NCBI GenBank assembly: GCA_013202335.1 | Contig: JABMQR010000015.1 | Coordinates: 1 to 38,534 of the forward strand | DNA: 38,534 nucleotides | Direction: 5' to 3' | From: Bacteroidota bacterium | Lineage (GTDB): Bacteria > Spirochaetota > Spirochaetia > JABMQR01 | Part shown: in pieces, positions 1 to 8,998 of the stretch | Numbering within the stretch: the first letter of the stretch is position 1 | How the letters are laid out: each line of letters starts with the position of its first letter | Notes under the pieces: model-generated | The model's input: the letters and a program-made list of their open reading frames with translations, nothing else | The model's database searches: none | Told to the model about the DNA's origin: nothing | Translations under genes and position numbers: made by a program

Positions 1-261
1 ATCTATATCCAGACACAACCGGGTCTGCGCCAGAATAAAGAGAATCCACAGATCCATCCCGGTTCTTCCGGTTTTCTTCTTCTTATCTGTTATCTCTTTT
101 TCCAGTATCGAGAATATTTTTTCATTATATTCGGGAGTTATGAAAATTTCCTGCAGGGCTCGATACAAACCCGAAAGCCTGTCCCGTGTTCTGGTTGTAA
201 AAACAATATCTTGTATCGGCATCTGGCCAAGGGCAAATTGCTGCTCGAATCTTTTTCTCAT
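1..261 (-). mobile_element. ISNCY-type transposase, N-terminal part, cut by window edge
   Basis: An open frame starts at an ATG at 261 and runs without a stop to base 1, giving 87 residues that begin MRKRFEQQFALGQMPIQDI. The opening MRKRFEQQ..LGQ.PI.D and the later KKTGRTGMDLW segment match what I remember of the N-terminus of ISNCY (ISDol1-like) transposases. A clear ribosome binding site (GGGAGGG on the minus strand, 271-277) precedes the start. The remaining two thirds or more of the gene would lie outside the window, so I cannot tell whether the element is intact. It would be a cut-and-move enzyme acting on its own terminal repeats. The family call rests on remembered similarity only. Confidence 0.72.
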
Positions 262-395
262 GATCGGATTCCCTCCCTAAAAAACAGCGAATAATCCGCG
301 TATTTATGCTTATTATACCATTTTTGAGACATTTAGTGAATTCATTCGTGGTATTATTTTGGATTATTTCTTTCCATCATATAAAGTTATGATGT

Positions 396-411
396 TTTCG
401 GACAGACACTA
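396..411. repeat. Possible terminal inverted repeat of the insertion sequence
   Basis: About 135 bases upstream of the transposase start lies TTTCGGACAGACACTA. On the minus strand this reads TAGTGTCTGTCCGAAA, which resembles ends I recall for some insertion sequences. It sits where the upstream end of the element is expected. The partner repeat is outside the window, so the call is tentative. Confidence 0.3.
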
Positions 412-440
412 GGTATCACCGCAGCACTCTAACCAAACGG

Positions 441-480
441 AAAAAAGGGAACATACACACATGCTATGCGGTATGTTCCT
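441..480 (-). terminator. Intrinsic terminator of the first Wzi-like gene
   Basis: A 9-bp perfect stem (448-456 pairs with 471-479, GGAACATAC/GTATGTTCC) with a 14-base loop is followed on the minus strand by C and then six T (441-446 on the plus strand is A6). It lies 22 bases past the stop of the minus-strand Wzi-like gene, as expected for a factor-independent terminator. Confidence 0.7.
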
Positions 481-501
481 CAATATTTTATAATTTAACT
501 A

Positions 502-2235
502 TTAGAGACTGTATGCAACTCCCAATGAAATCTGCAGATCTGAAACCGGGTCATTCGTACTGAGATTTCCAGGATTTACCTTATACAGCCAGTCAGTCTG
601 GCCATACACTTTAAGATTATCAAGAATGTTGTAAGATCCTTTGATACCTAATACCAGAGTATGCTCTACAGCATCACGAGAATTTGCATCTGAGTCCTGG
701 TTTCCAGAAGCAGGTGCATCGGTTGGTGTCGTTACTACTGTTGGGTCGTCTGGATCAGTATCTTCGCCTTCAATCCATAATGTATACATATCCTGAGTTC
801 CATGGAGCATATAGAATACATTCCCTTCAATTCTTAATTTGTCAAAGGCTGTATATCCACCATTAAGATTGAATACTATAGCATCATTTCCATACTCGTA
901 TCCAAGGAAATCCTCTGTGAAAAATATTCCACCACCAAACTCTCGTAAACCAACAACATAATTTATTCCATATTCACCAACGTCCTGGTTTCTGTTACCA
1001 TTATCACGTAAATAGAGATAGGGGTCGGTGAATGCTGCCTCGAATCCGGCGAATGCAGTCCCCGCTCCCATTGGGAGAGCTCCCTTAATACCGCCAAGGA
1101 AACCAAAAGCCTCAGGATTGGTTCCAGCTCCTACTGTTGGTTCTCCCGGGAGGGCAAATTCATCTACAGCAATCTGTCCATAAATACTCATATTCTTCCA
1201 GGGATTTATTTCAACATCTAATCCCAGGATTGAGTTTGAGTTGCCTCGAATATAATAATCATAATAAAGCATTAGCGGATTAAGATATCGCAAGTCAAAA
1301 GTATTCTCTTCTGACATATACATCATGCCTTCAGTAACAGCTAAATTTATAATATCAAGAATTCGGAATTCCAATCTATGAGAGATAAACATGCGCAATC
1401 CCTCAATTAGATTGTTTTGGCTTGTTTCTCCATAATCCATTGGATGCGGGAAAGCCATTGCAATGGATGTAAATTTATACATATCATGATAGGTAGTGAA
1501 CTTCAGGAAATCGTTGTATTGGAGGTGGCTGCCGACTATGAGATTTCCCGTTTGTCCGCTTCCCCAACCAATCCTGTCCCGACCAAACTGCAGGTTCCAG
1601 TACTCTCCGCCTGCTGAGGCAAAAGCTCTGTAGGGAATATTCATATTCAAGTCCCCCAGCTGGTTTGGAGGGACGATAAAGATATTTGTTGTAAAAGAAT
1701 GATTAAACATATCAGAGGTGTCATTTGATCCGCTAAATTGATTTATCGTTACCGGTAGCTCAAAATATCCGTAGAAATTATCTGCTGCCCAGGTCTCAAA
1801 CGGAATGTTGAGAAATGGCTCCCGAGTTTCAAAATCATTTATCCAATCCCGCTCATCGGTAAAAAATCCTGGATCATCAGTATTTGTGTGCATGTATCCT
1901 TCAACCGCAATATCAAGACCAAATGAAGATCCAAATGAATTTGATGGTTGAGATTTGGGCGGTTCAGTCAATTTTCCCTCAACATAATCATAGGTGTTTC
2001 TTCCACCTGGGGAGAGTGATGCCCGATTGACTCTCTCAAGCATTTTCATAAGCTCATCTGCTGACCAGGGGCCACTGCTGGAAGGAACGCTTTTTCCCTG
2101 TTCCATATAGAGGAAGGTAAGTGCTTCATACACATCGGATTCAATGGGATAAATCTTCTGCATATTTACTGCTGACAGTGGTAAAAGCAGAACTAAAACC
2201 AGCAGAACGCAAATAACTAAGATTCTATTTTTCAT
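502..2235 (-). CDS. Wzi-like capsule-assembly outer-membrane protein (copy 1)
   Basis: 577 residues. A signal peptide is evident at 1-22 (basic start, then a long Leu/Val run ending near LSA). The mature protein is rich in aromatic and Gly/Asp residues with alternating strands, as in an outer-membrane barrel. Two segments are shared with the protein at 11103-12809: PSSSGPWS (51-58) and FGRDxxxWGxGxTGN (217-231). The layout fits the Wzi family, which in enteric bacteria binds capsule at the cell surface. A strong Shine-Dalgarno, AAGGAGGT (2241-2248 read on the minus strand), fixes the start. The gene ends at a hairpin terminator. Family membership is recalled by pattern rather than by search; the exact ligand is unknown. 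The C-terminus ends LGVAYSL, and the related copy ends FGVSYSL. Confidence 0.72.
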   Translation of the reverse strand: MKNRILVICVLLVLVLLLPLSAVNMQKIYPIESDVYEALTFLYMEQGKSVPSSSGPWSADELMKMLERVNRASLSPGGRNTYDYVEGKLTEPPKSQPSNSFGSSFGLDIAVEGYMHTNTDDPGFFTDERDWINDFETREPFLNIPFETWAADNFYGYFELPVTINQFSGSNDTSDMFNHSFTTNIFIVPPNQLGDLNMNIPYRAFASAGGEYWNLQFGRDRIGWGSGQTGNLIVGSHLQYNDFLKFTTYHDMYKFTSIAMAFPHPMDYGETSQNNLIEGLRMFISHRLEFRILDIINLAVTEGMMYMSEENTFDLRYLNPLMLYYDYYIRGNSNSILGLDVEINPWKNMSIYGQIAVDEFALPGEPTVGAGTNPEAFGFLGGIKGALPMGAGTAFAGFEAAFTDPYLYLRDNGNRNQDVGEYGINYVVGLREFGGGIFFTEDFLGYEYGNDAIVFNLNGGYTAFDKLRIEGNVFYMLHGTQDMYTLWIEGEDTDPDDPTVVTTPTDAPASGNQDSDANSRDAVEHTLVLGIKGSYNILDNLKVYGQTDWLYKVNPGNLSTNDPVSDLQISLGVAYSL

Positions 2236-2270
2236 ATGTGACCTCCTTCAATGTTTTTATTGACTCACCA

Positions 2271-2301
2271 CTCTCAGGGAGTATACCATCATACTTGAGA
2301 G
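2271..2301 (-). promoter_or_regulatory. Imperfect hairpin in the leader of wzi copy 1
   Basis: CTCTCA (2271-2276) pairs with TGAGAG (2296-2301), and GTAT (2281-2284) pairs with ATAC (2291-2294), with a small bulge. The structure lies about 22 bases upstream of the Shine-Dalgarno of the first Wzi-like gene. It may affect translation or mRNA stability. No function is proven. Confidence 0.3.
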
Positions 2302-2372
2302 AGGAGTAGATAGATTTCTCTGAAACGTCAAAATGTAAGTGAATGGTTTGGTAGCTATTTTAAGCTGTGATC

Positions 2373-2420
2373 GTACAAATTTGTACAGGTAATACCTGGT
2401 GCCAACATTCCTACAATGTT
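2373..2420. promoter_or_regulatory. Cluster of three adjacent palindromes, possible operator
   Basis: Three dyads follow each other closely: GTACAAATTTGTAC, a perfect 14-bp palindrome (2373-2386); CAGGTAATACCTG, 6-bp arms (2386-2398); and AACATTCCTACAATGTT, 6-bp arms around 5 bases (2404-2420). They lie between the stop of the Omp85-like gene and the start of the Wzi-like gene, both on the minus strand. None is followed by a T run, so they do not look like a standard terminator. A regulator-binding region for the downstream Wzi-like gene is the simplest reading. Confidence 0.4.
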
Positions 2421-2473
2421 CGAAGGTATAATGATATTGTGCTATAAAAAACTTACAGCTTGTCTGGATTAAC

Positions 2474-4198
2474 CTAATAGAACATTGATAGAGCTAGAAT
2501 GATTTCAAACTCAACTTTACTCAATCCAATTTCTCTTTGTGTCAAGGAGATTATATCTTCGAGATCCACCCCAAAGGTAGCACAGATTGGATAACTGCGG
2601 AAGCTGTCAAAAATAACATAAATTTCCAAACCACCAGAATATCTTATCCAAGCAGGTCCGGAATTATCAGCAATTGGAGTGGAGTCAAAAATAGAAAAGT
2701 CAAAAAATGGAGAAATGAGAAATTCTCCATCCGGGCTTTTCCCAAATATATGGATGGTAAAATCAAAAAATTTAAAGGTGAAATTCGTATTGAGCACTAG
2801 TCCGGCATAGCCATTTTGTTGAGGGAGATTTATATTCAATATCCCACGCATATATTCACCAGGTATAACATGAACGGGGGAAACAGGAAAACTTCGCGGA
2901 GTGTTTGTTGCAGCAAAGCCAACCCCCCTAAAACTTAGATTGAGGAAATTTTCAAGCAGAATAAAGTTAGTTGATTGTAAGAGAGTATAGGTTGAAAACT
3001 GATTCATGAGCTCTGAAATACCTTTGTTGACCGGCATACTGGTTGAAATTGAAAAGTTCGTAGAATTCCCTTCACGGAAATTGTCATTCCAGTTAATCGT
3101 TCCATGATTAAGTGAGTTTTCTGTTGTAATATAAACTGAATCAAAAATATTATTTGTATGGTTTGTTTTTACATTTCCTGAAATTGTGTAATTGATTTTT
3201 GCAGGGAGCGAGAAAGATGTTGAAATACCGCTATTTATTTCATGAGAAATAACTTCGTTTGATTCAAAATTATGAGAATAAATATGTTCAATATATGCTG
3301 TTATCCCTCTACCAAAGATACTAAGAGTTGTGCTGCTAAGGTTAGTAGTAAAGGTCAGGTTTGGATTTTCCCAACTAATTCCAGACTTTTGTAAATTTGT
3401 GTTGAAGTATATATTCAATTTCTCATCAAACAACGGGATATTTTTCCATTTCAATCCTATATTTAAATCTGGATTTCCCCACGTTGTGATATCAGTAGTA
3501 CTAATTTGGGTCAGACTTAAGCTTGAGAAAATGTCAACTGATTGGTCTCCTAAATGGATATCATACAACTGAGCAGACCCTCTATAAATTCCATTTTGAA
3601 GTGAATCACTTAATTTATCGATTATTAAATTCATACTGATATCAAAACGTTGTTTAAAGAGAGGCATATTAGTTAATTGAAAAGTGGATACAAATTGATA
3701 TTGGTCAAAATCAACTACATTGAGTTGGCGGATGCTAGTATCGAAATAAAAATCTGACAGTAAACCAAAAAGATTCTTGTCATAGAGTTTAACTCCTAAT
3801 TTTCCCCCGTAATTTGAATCGTATTTACCGAAAGGTAGAAGGAGAAACGTTCCTGCATCGATTATATCAAACGCTATTTTGTACACATTGTAATTTGAAG
3901 TTGTTTCAATAAATTCTATAGTAGACGTAACACTTTCAAATATCCGTTTATTGAATAATAATTGTTTTATTTTCTCTATATATGATTTAAGATCTTCTTC
4001 TGATGCGAAAGTATCTGAATAAGGAGAAATGGTAAGTTCATTAAGTAGTAATTGTTTATTTGTTTTACCCTCAATAAACAAGTCTACAGATCCAATTACA
4101 AAGGGTAGGTCATTTGCAAAAAGATCTATATTTCCAATAATAATGAGAAATACAAGAACAATTAAAATCTGTTGATACTTTCTGTATTTAGTATGCAA
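2474..4198 (-). CDS. Omp85-like outer-membrane protein with a single POTRA domain
   Basis: 574 residues. Residues 12-29 form a hydrophobic signal segment. Residues ~34-110 look like one POTRA domain (helix with a KQLLFNKRIFESV stretch typical of the POTRA 'tip', then an edge strand). From ~115 to the aromatic C-terminus (ALSMFY) the protein alternates like a beta-barrel. The segment GGKLGVKLYDKNLFG is typical of the first barrel strand of BamA/TamA-like proteins. BamA usually has five POTRAs, so one POTRA suggests a specialised member rather than the essential assembly factor. The only usable start is TTG at 4198, preceded by AAGGGA about 11 bases away; there is no in-frame ATG near it. The substrate is unknown; placement beside Wzi-like genes hints at envelope glycan or protein insertion. 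Confidence 0.62.
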   Translation of the reverse strand: MHTKYRKYQQILIVLVFLIIIGNIDLFANDLPFVIGSVDLFIEGKTNKQLLLNELTISPYSDTFASEEDLKSYIEKIKQLLFNKRIFESVTSTIEFIETTSNYNVYKIAFDIIDAGTFLLLPFGKYDSNYGGKLGVKLYDKNLFGLLSDFYFDTSIRQLNVVDFDQYQFVSTFQLTNMPLFKQRFDISMNLIIDKLSDSLQNGIYRGSAQLYDIHLGDQSVDIFSSLSLTQISTTDITTWGNPDLNIGLKWKNIPLFDEKLNIYFNTNLQKSGISWENPNLTFTTNLSSTTLSIFGRGITAYIEHIYSHNFESNEVISHEINSGISTSFSLPAKINYTISGNVKTNHTNNIFDSVYITTENSLNHGTINWNDNFREGNSTNFSISTSMPVNKGISELMNQFSTYTLLQSTNFILLENFLNLSFRGVGFAATNTPRSFPVSPVHVIPGEYMRGILNINLPQQNGYAGLVLNTNFTFKFFDFTIHIFGKSPDGEFLISPFFDFSIFDSTPIADNSGPAWIRYSGGLEIYVIFDSFRSYPICATFGVDLEDIISLTQREIGLSKVEFEIILALSMFY

Positions 4199-4601
4199 AA
4201 GTTGAATCCCTTTTTAGGAAGAATATAACAAAGATTAGAACATAAAAAACACTATAATACAATACTTCTACTGAGTAAATACTGATATTATTACCTGTAT
4301 CCAGGAAAGTTCATAATTATATATTATAATATTGAGAAACAAATCCACCATACTTACGGTTACATGAGGAGATCATCTGTCCGTGATCTTACTCTGAATT
4401 TCCAGTTCAAATTTATCAGAATATTGGTAGATAAAAAGTTCTAAAAACATCTGATTTTAACCTCTATCGAATTGTCTTCTACTTTACCTAGAATTGCAAC
4501 TGTGGTATTATCACAAAAAATACATGGTAATGCCCAAAGATAAACACTTGATTGCTCTATTTTATAGTGTATTAACAATTTCTTGTCAAAAAAAGGATTT
4601 T
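4199..4601. promoter_or_regulatory. Divergent intergenic region with a promoter-like site
   Basis: This 403-base AT-rich gap separates the minus-strand Omp85-like gene from the plus-strand glycan block. On the plus strand TTTACC (4483-4488), 17 bases and TATTAT (4506-4511) form a plausible sigma70-type promoter about 90 bases ahead of the GT4 start at 4602. A small dyad, AGATCA/TGATCT (4370-4375 and 4384-4389), lies further upstream. I see no RNA gene or further coding sequence here. Confidence 0.35.
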
Positions 4602-5717
4602 ATGAAACAAGTTCTTATAGATAGTCGTACATATGGTATGTCAGGTATTGGAAGATATGTTGAATACTTGATTAAAAATATACAATCTACTGATAAGATT
4701 TCCTATACCTTATTGGTGTATAATGATTCACTAGATTGGATGGAAGAGGAATTGTCCTCAAGAAATATATCGTTACAGAGGTCGGATATAAAACCCTTCT
4801 CAATGAGAGAAGTCCTGGTTGGCATACGGTATTTCTCAGTGTTGGCTAAATTGTATGATATAATTCATTTTACCCATACAAATGCTCCGCTTCTTATCCC
4901 AAGAAATACTATTATCACTGTGCATGATATTATTCCTCTCCGCCTTACCTATAAATTAAAAACTAAAATTTATCTTTATCTTTTTCTCAAATTAAACCTA
5001 AAGAGATTTTACCATATAATTACTGTTTCCGAATTTACGAAAAATGATTTATGTAAATTTTTGAAATATAAAATAAGTAATATTACTACTATTTATACCC
5101 GGGTAAGCCCCTTGAATCATGCAAAGGCTAGCAGCAGTATTTACAGTGTAAAGAACAATGTACCTGAAATAAATGGTAAATATTTTTTATATGTTGGAAA
5201 TAGAAAATTGCACAAAAACCTTCAATTTACAATCCGGGTTTTTAATAAACTAATGGAAGAATTTCCAGATATCAAGTTGGTGTTAGTAGGTAGGAAAAGT
5301 AAAACCAAAGATTTTGTAACAAAGGAATTAATAAAAACACGATTTAATAAAAATTTCATTGAACTGACAGAAGTTGATGATTCAACTTTGGAAGTTCTCT
5401 ATAAAAATGCTTTTGCAACAGTTCTTTTATCAAAATATGAAGGGTTTGGGTTACCTCCCATAGAAGCGGGCGCTTTGGGTGTACCGACGCTGGTTTCTGA
5501 TAAAGCTTCACTGCCTGAAATTGTTGGAAATGAAATATGTGTAGTACCAATAGACGATTTCCCAAAAACAATTGAAAAATTCCGACAATTGATAAGTGAT
5601 AAAGCTATGTATCAGGAAAATAAAAAACATATGGTGAAAAGAGCAGATTATTTTTATAATTATGATACGATAAAACACTTAGAATCATTATATCTTTCAG
5701 AAGGCAAGAACATTTGA
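4602..5717 (+). CDS. GT4-family glycosyltransferase
   Basis: 371 residues. It starts like many GT4 enzymes (IDSRTYGMSGIGRYVEYL, with the glycine-rich acceptor-side loop), has HDIIPL and TVSEFTK in the N-terminal Rossmann domain, and FLYVGNRKLHKNL plus VLVGRK in the C-terminal donor domain. The EX7E motif is E280-GFGLPPI-E288. It should transfer a sugar from a nucleotide donor with retention, at the cytoplasmic face, during repeat-unit assembly. The frame is open upstream to 4494, but the ATG at 4602 has AGGA five bases ahead and gives the normal family N-terminus. It is the first gene of the plus-strand block and its stop overlaps the next start by one base (TGATG). Donor and acceptor cannot be told. 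Confidence 0.85.
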   Translation: MKQVLIDSRTYGMSGIGRYVEYLIKNIQSTDKISYTLLVYNDSLDWMEEELSSRNISLQRSDIKPFSMREVLVGIRYFSVLAKLYDIIHFTHTNAPLLIPRNTIITVHDIIPLRLTYKLKTKIYLYLFLKLNLKRFYHIITVSEFTKNDLCKFLKYKISNITTIYTRVSPLNHAKASSSIYSVKNNVPEINGKYFLYVGNRKLHKNLQFTIRVFNKLMEEFPDIKLVLVGRKSKTKDFVTKELIKTRFNKNFIELTEVDDSTLEVLYKNAFATVLLSKYEGFGLPPIEAGALGVPTLVSDKASLPEIVGNEICVVPIDDFPKTIEKFRQLISDKAMYQENKKHMVKRADYFYNYDTIKHLESLYLSEGKNI

Positions 5718-7519
5718 TGAAAACGAATTCATATTCTGATAAAATAGCAGTGAAAACAAATACAAGAAGGATAAATCAAACAATTGGGAAAATTATATTA
5801 GTTTTTTTCCTCTTTATTCTTGGAATTATGCCAGGATTATCCGCAATGAATTTGCTTGTCCCCCTGGAAGATGAAGCGTATTTGTTACTGGAAGTATGTG
5901 AGCTGCGTGGGTACATTGATACATTAAGTGAAATACGACCCTATTCCACAGAGTATATTATTAATAATTTGCATAAAGCTGCTAACAGTATAGATGTGCA
6001 TGCTGTTGAAATATCTGCTATTCAGAAAACTATTGATCGATTGCAGCCAGAAACTGGGGAGAATCCCTTGTTAAATGGAAAAATTGGGTTTTTTAGTAGT
6101 AAAGAGGATGTTCAGGCTGAGCTGGGAATCTCTCTCGATCAGAATCTTTCTTACAACTTTTTAAGCGGAAAAATTGATTATAGATCTGGTTATAACTTTT
6201 TCCTGCAGGGGAACTATACCGAGGCGTTTTCTTATAGGATAAAAGCTGGGGTACGGCTTGATCAGCTGAATCCCCTTGTAGGAGTGATCAGTTTTCAATT
6301 TCCCTCTGAGACTCCAGTTGTCAACTATGACTACACAACCCCAGGTGAAGGAACTTATTTTAATTTTCTTGGACGGGATGATGGAACCAATGTGGATTAT
6401 AGCTATGGAGATGGGATTGCCCCATTTCCTGTCGTAGGAGCCGATTCCGACTCGCAACTAAATATTTCTCTGTTTAATGATGCCCTGGAGCTTCATTGGG
6501 GGATGTATGCCCGGGATTGGGGACATGGAAGTATGGGGCTGCTTATTTCCCGGGATGCAAGACCTTTTGATGCTTTGGAAATACGAATGCAGCTGGCCGA
6601 TTGGTTGGAATACACCTATATTACCGGTTCCCTAACTGAATGGCACGATTCACTAAAGAATACTAGACAAAACATGCTAACCATGAAACGTATAGAAATA
6701 GCACCAATAAAAAATCTGAAACTTTCACTATTTGAAAATGTTGTCTGGATAAAGCGTTTTGAGATGGGATATCTAAATCCCTTTACCATAACCACGCTTT
6801 ACCAAAACATGCTGGGTGATTTTGATAATATGTATGCAGGCGCCGATTTTCAGTACACCCCTATAAAAGGACTCCAGTTTTACGGCTCTGTAGTTGTTGA
6901 TGAGATGAACACCCCAAATCCGGTGGTTTGGTTTCGTCAGGCACGAAACATTTTTACCCTTCAGGCAGGTGCACAGATTTCTCTGGCTTCCTGGGTGCCG
7001 GGATTGATTCGCCTGCAGTATACAAAGCTTGAACCCTTCTTCTATACGCATGGTATACGTAATCATGCAAGCTATTCTGATACTCCTATGGATACCACAT
7101 ATATCCATAAAGGTGAGAATATAGGATATTATCTTCCCCCAAACAGCGATGAGTTTTTTCTTTCAACATCAAATTTTATCTCTGCTGATATTATTTTTGA
7201 AACAACTATTCGCTATATACGCCACAGTGACCAATTTGGCGGATCATTGACAGATTCAATAGACTATGACCGGATAACCGAATATCCGGAAAAAAACTTT
7301 ACCGGTACATTAACAGGCCATATTCTTGCTTTTAGTTTTTCTTTGAAGTATCATTTTAATGATTTCCCCCTGATTCTTATGCTTAGGCCTAGCTATGCCG
7401 TACAATGGCATAGGGAAGTAAGTTTTGCATCTGATTTAGGTGTGGCTGAGACATTTGGTGAATGGTCAGACCCAAACCACTCCGTTGCTGCTTCAGTGGG
7501 GATCAAGGTCTTGTACTAG
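5717..7519 (+). CDS. Wzi-like capsule-assembly outer-membrane protein (copy 2)
   Basis: 600 residues. A long basic N-region precedes a hydrophobic signal segment (about 28-46, ending GLSA). After it come NLLVPLEDEAYLLLE, which aligns with the early helix of the other two Wzi-like proteins, and RDWGHGSMGLL, which corresponds to their FGRDxxxWGxGxTGN segment. GYLNPFT and VVVDEMN also have counterparts (RYLNPLM and a DEFA/DEIA segment). It is the most diverged of the three copies. ATG at 5717 overlaps the GT4 stop, so translation is probably coupled; a TTG one codon earlier is less likely. Likely role: outer-membrane attachment or passage of the polysaccharide. Confidence 0.68.
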   Translation: MKTNSYSDKIAVKTNTRRINQTIGKIILVFFLFILGIMPGLSAMNLLVPLEDEAYLLLEVCELRGYIDTLSEIRPYSTEYIINNLHKAANSIDVHAVEISAIQKTIDRLQPETGENPLLNGKIGFFSSKEDVQAELGISLDQNLSYNFLSGKIDYRSGYNFFLQGNYTEAFSYRIKAGVRLDQLNPLVGVISFQFPSETPVVNYDYTTPGEGTYFNFLGRDDGTNVDYSYGDGIAPFPVVGADSDSQLNISLFNDALELHWGMYARDWGHGSMGLLISRDARPFDALEIRMQLADWLEYTYITGSLTEWHDSLKNTRQNMLTMKRIEIAPIKNLKLSLFENVVWIKRFEMGYLNPFTITTLYQNMLGDFDNMYAGADFQYTPIKGLQFYGSVVVDEMNTPNPVVWFRQARNIFTLQAGAQISLASWVPGLIRLQYTKLEPFFYTHGIRNHASYSDTPMDTTYIHKGENIGYYLPPNSDEFFLSTSNFISADIIFETTIRYIRHSDQFGGSLTDSIDYDRITEYPEKNFTGTLTGHILAFSFSLKYHFNDFPLILMLRPSYAVQWHREVSFASDLGVAETFGEWSDPNHSVAASVGIKVLY

Positions 7520-7529
7520 GAGTTTGATA

Positions 7530-8900
7530 ATGTTTCACCAAAAAGACTATAATTTTTTCTTACTTCGGGTATTTCTCGATTTTTTTGCAATAATATTCTC
7601 CTGGATGATAGCTTATTTTGTTAGATTCAAGCTTATTCCTGGAGGCCAGCTAAACCTTGAACTGTTCTTCTTCAATCTTGGATTTATTATCAGCCCACTG
7701 GTAATTATTTCGCTTAATAATGTTAAACTCTATAATAGTACAAGAATATTGAGCTGGGTTGAAGAACTGCAGGCAATCATCAAGGGTGTTGCCCGTGCAT
7801 CCCTCTTAATCATCGTACTATTCTACTTCTTCTCTCCTGAAAAAGTAAGCCGTTTAACTCTCTTAATTTTCTGGGTTGTTCTTACATTTTTACTTGTTTT
7901 TGAGCGTGCTATGGTCAACCAATTAATTGGAAAAGCACGAGCAAAAGGAAGGAATGTTAAGACTGTTTTAATTGTTGGTCATGGTGACAGGGTGGATGAG
8001 TTTATAAAAAAGATTCTGGGATCAAAAAGGGTTGGGCTGCAATGTTTGGGAATTTGTGATGGTGACCTCAATAAGGATTATGGGCTAGAAAACTACAAGC
8101 AGCCGCTTCCTGAATTAATTGCAGACATGAACCCTGATATTATAGCTGTGGGGTACCCCCCCCAGGAATCAGAGAAAATCTGGTTTCAGGTAAACTCCTG
8201 TAATAACTCTTTTAGTAATCTACTGGTTATTCAGGACATTAACTCCTCACAGTTAGGAACAACACTGTTAGATTTTTACAATATACCAGTATTGAATATA
8301 AATCAGACTCAGATCGGTTTTTTCGGGAGACTTATAAAAAGATTATTTGAATTCTCAGTTAGCTTGATTGGTCTGGTGGTAATAAGTCCTTTACTAATTT
8401 TTATTGCACTGGGAATTAAGTTGACCAGCAGGGGTCCAGTATTTTATAGCCAGAAACGGGTTACAGAAAATGGAAATATTTTTTCAATGTTGAAGTTTCG
8501 CTCAATGTATCAGGGAAAAAAATCTCATGCCGTTCAGATGACAGTGAAAAATGATCCCCGGGTAACAAGGTTTGGCAAGTTCCTGCGTAAAACCAGTCTT
8601 GATGAACTCCCTCAATTATTTAATGTCCTGAAAGGAGATATGGCACTAGTAGGCCCTCGTCCGGAACGTCCTGAATTAGTTGAAAAGTTTTCTGCAGAAA
8701 TATCTGGATACCAGCTTCGGCATAAAGTTAAAGCAGGTATTAGTGGCTGGGCTCAGGTAAATGGCTGGCGGGGGGACACTTCAATAGAAACACGAATTGA
8801 GTTTGATCTTTACTATATTCGAAACTGGAGTTTATTTTTTGATATTAAGATTATTTTATTTACCTTTTTCAAGGGATTTGTGAACAAAAATGCATACTGA
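7530..8900 (+). CDS. Polyprenyl-phosphate sugar-1-phosphate transferase (WbaP/WcaJ type)
   Basis: 456 residues. Four N-terminal membrane helices (about 10-32, 48-65, 90-103, 108-125) are followed by a nucleotide-binding-like domain (KTVLIVGHGD, 144-153), another membrane helix (~272-297) and the catalytic domain: QKRV (308-311), LKFRSM, the TSLDELPQ segment (355-362) with the Asp-Glu pair, GPRPERPE (375-382) and AQVNGWRGDT. This enzyme moves the first sugar phosphate from a UDP-sugar to undecaprenyl phosphate and so starts a glycan repeat. The start at 7530 has TAGGAG eight bases upstream. Codons 209-212 contain a C8 tract (8156-8163), where slippage would truncate the protein before its catalytic domain. 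Confidence 0.88.
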   Translation: MFHQKDYNFFLLRVFLDFFAIIFSWMIAYFVRFKLIPGGQLNLELFFFNLGFIISPLVIISLNNVKLYNSTRILSWVEELQAIIKGVARASLLIIVLFYFFSPEKVSRLTLLIFWVVLTFLLVFERAMVNQLIGKARAKGRNVKTVLIVGHGDRVDEFIKKILGSKRVGLQCLGICDGDLNKDYGLENYKQPLPELIADMNPDIIAVGYPPQESEKIWFQVNSCNNSFSNLLVIQDINSSQLGTTLLDFYNIPVLNINQTQIGFFGRLIKRLFEFSVSLIGLVVISPLLIFIALGIKLTSRGPVFYSQKRVTENGNIFSMLKFRSMYQGKKSHAVQMTVKNDPRVTRFGKFLRKTSLDELPQLFNVLKGDMALVGPRPERPELVEKFSAEISGYQLRHKVKAGISGWAQVNGWRGDTSIETRIEFDLYYIRNWSLFFDIKIILFTFFKGFVNKNAY

Positions 8901-8998
8901 TATCACGGAGGTCCAGATTTAGGAGTCTGGCAGACTTGGTGCTTTTGAGTTTGTTTTTAGCTGTTTTTTTTCATATTTTAGGAGCGAATGAGGAGAAT

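Noticed and set aside
4494..4601. Extra 36-residue N-terminus of the first GT4
   Set aside because: The sequence is unlike the family, contains the promoter-like -10, and the ATG at 4602 has a good ribosome binding site.
8936..8998. Hydrophobic N-terminal extension of the second GT4, possible signal peptide
   Set aside because: GT4 enzymes of this type are cytoplasmic; it starts at TTG, and ATG 8999 follows a strong GAGGAG.
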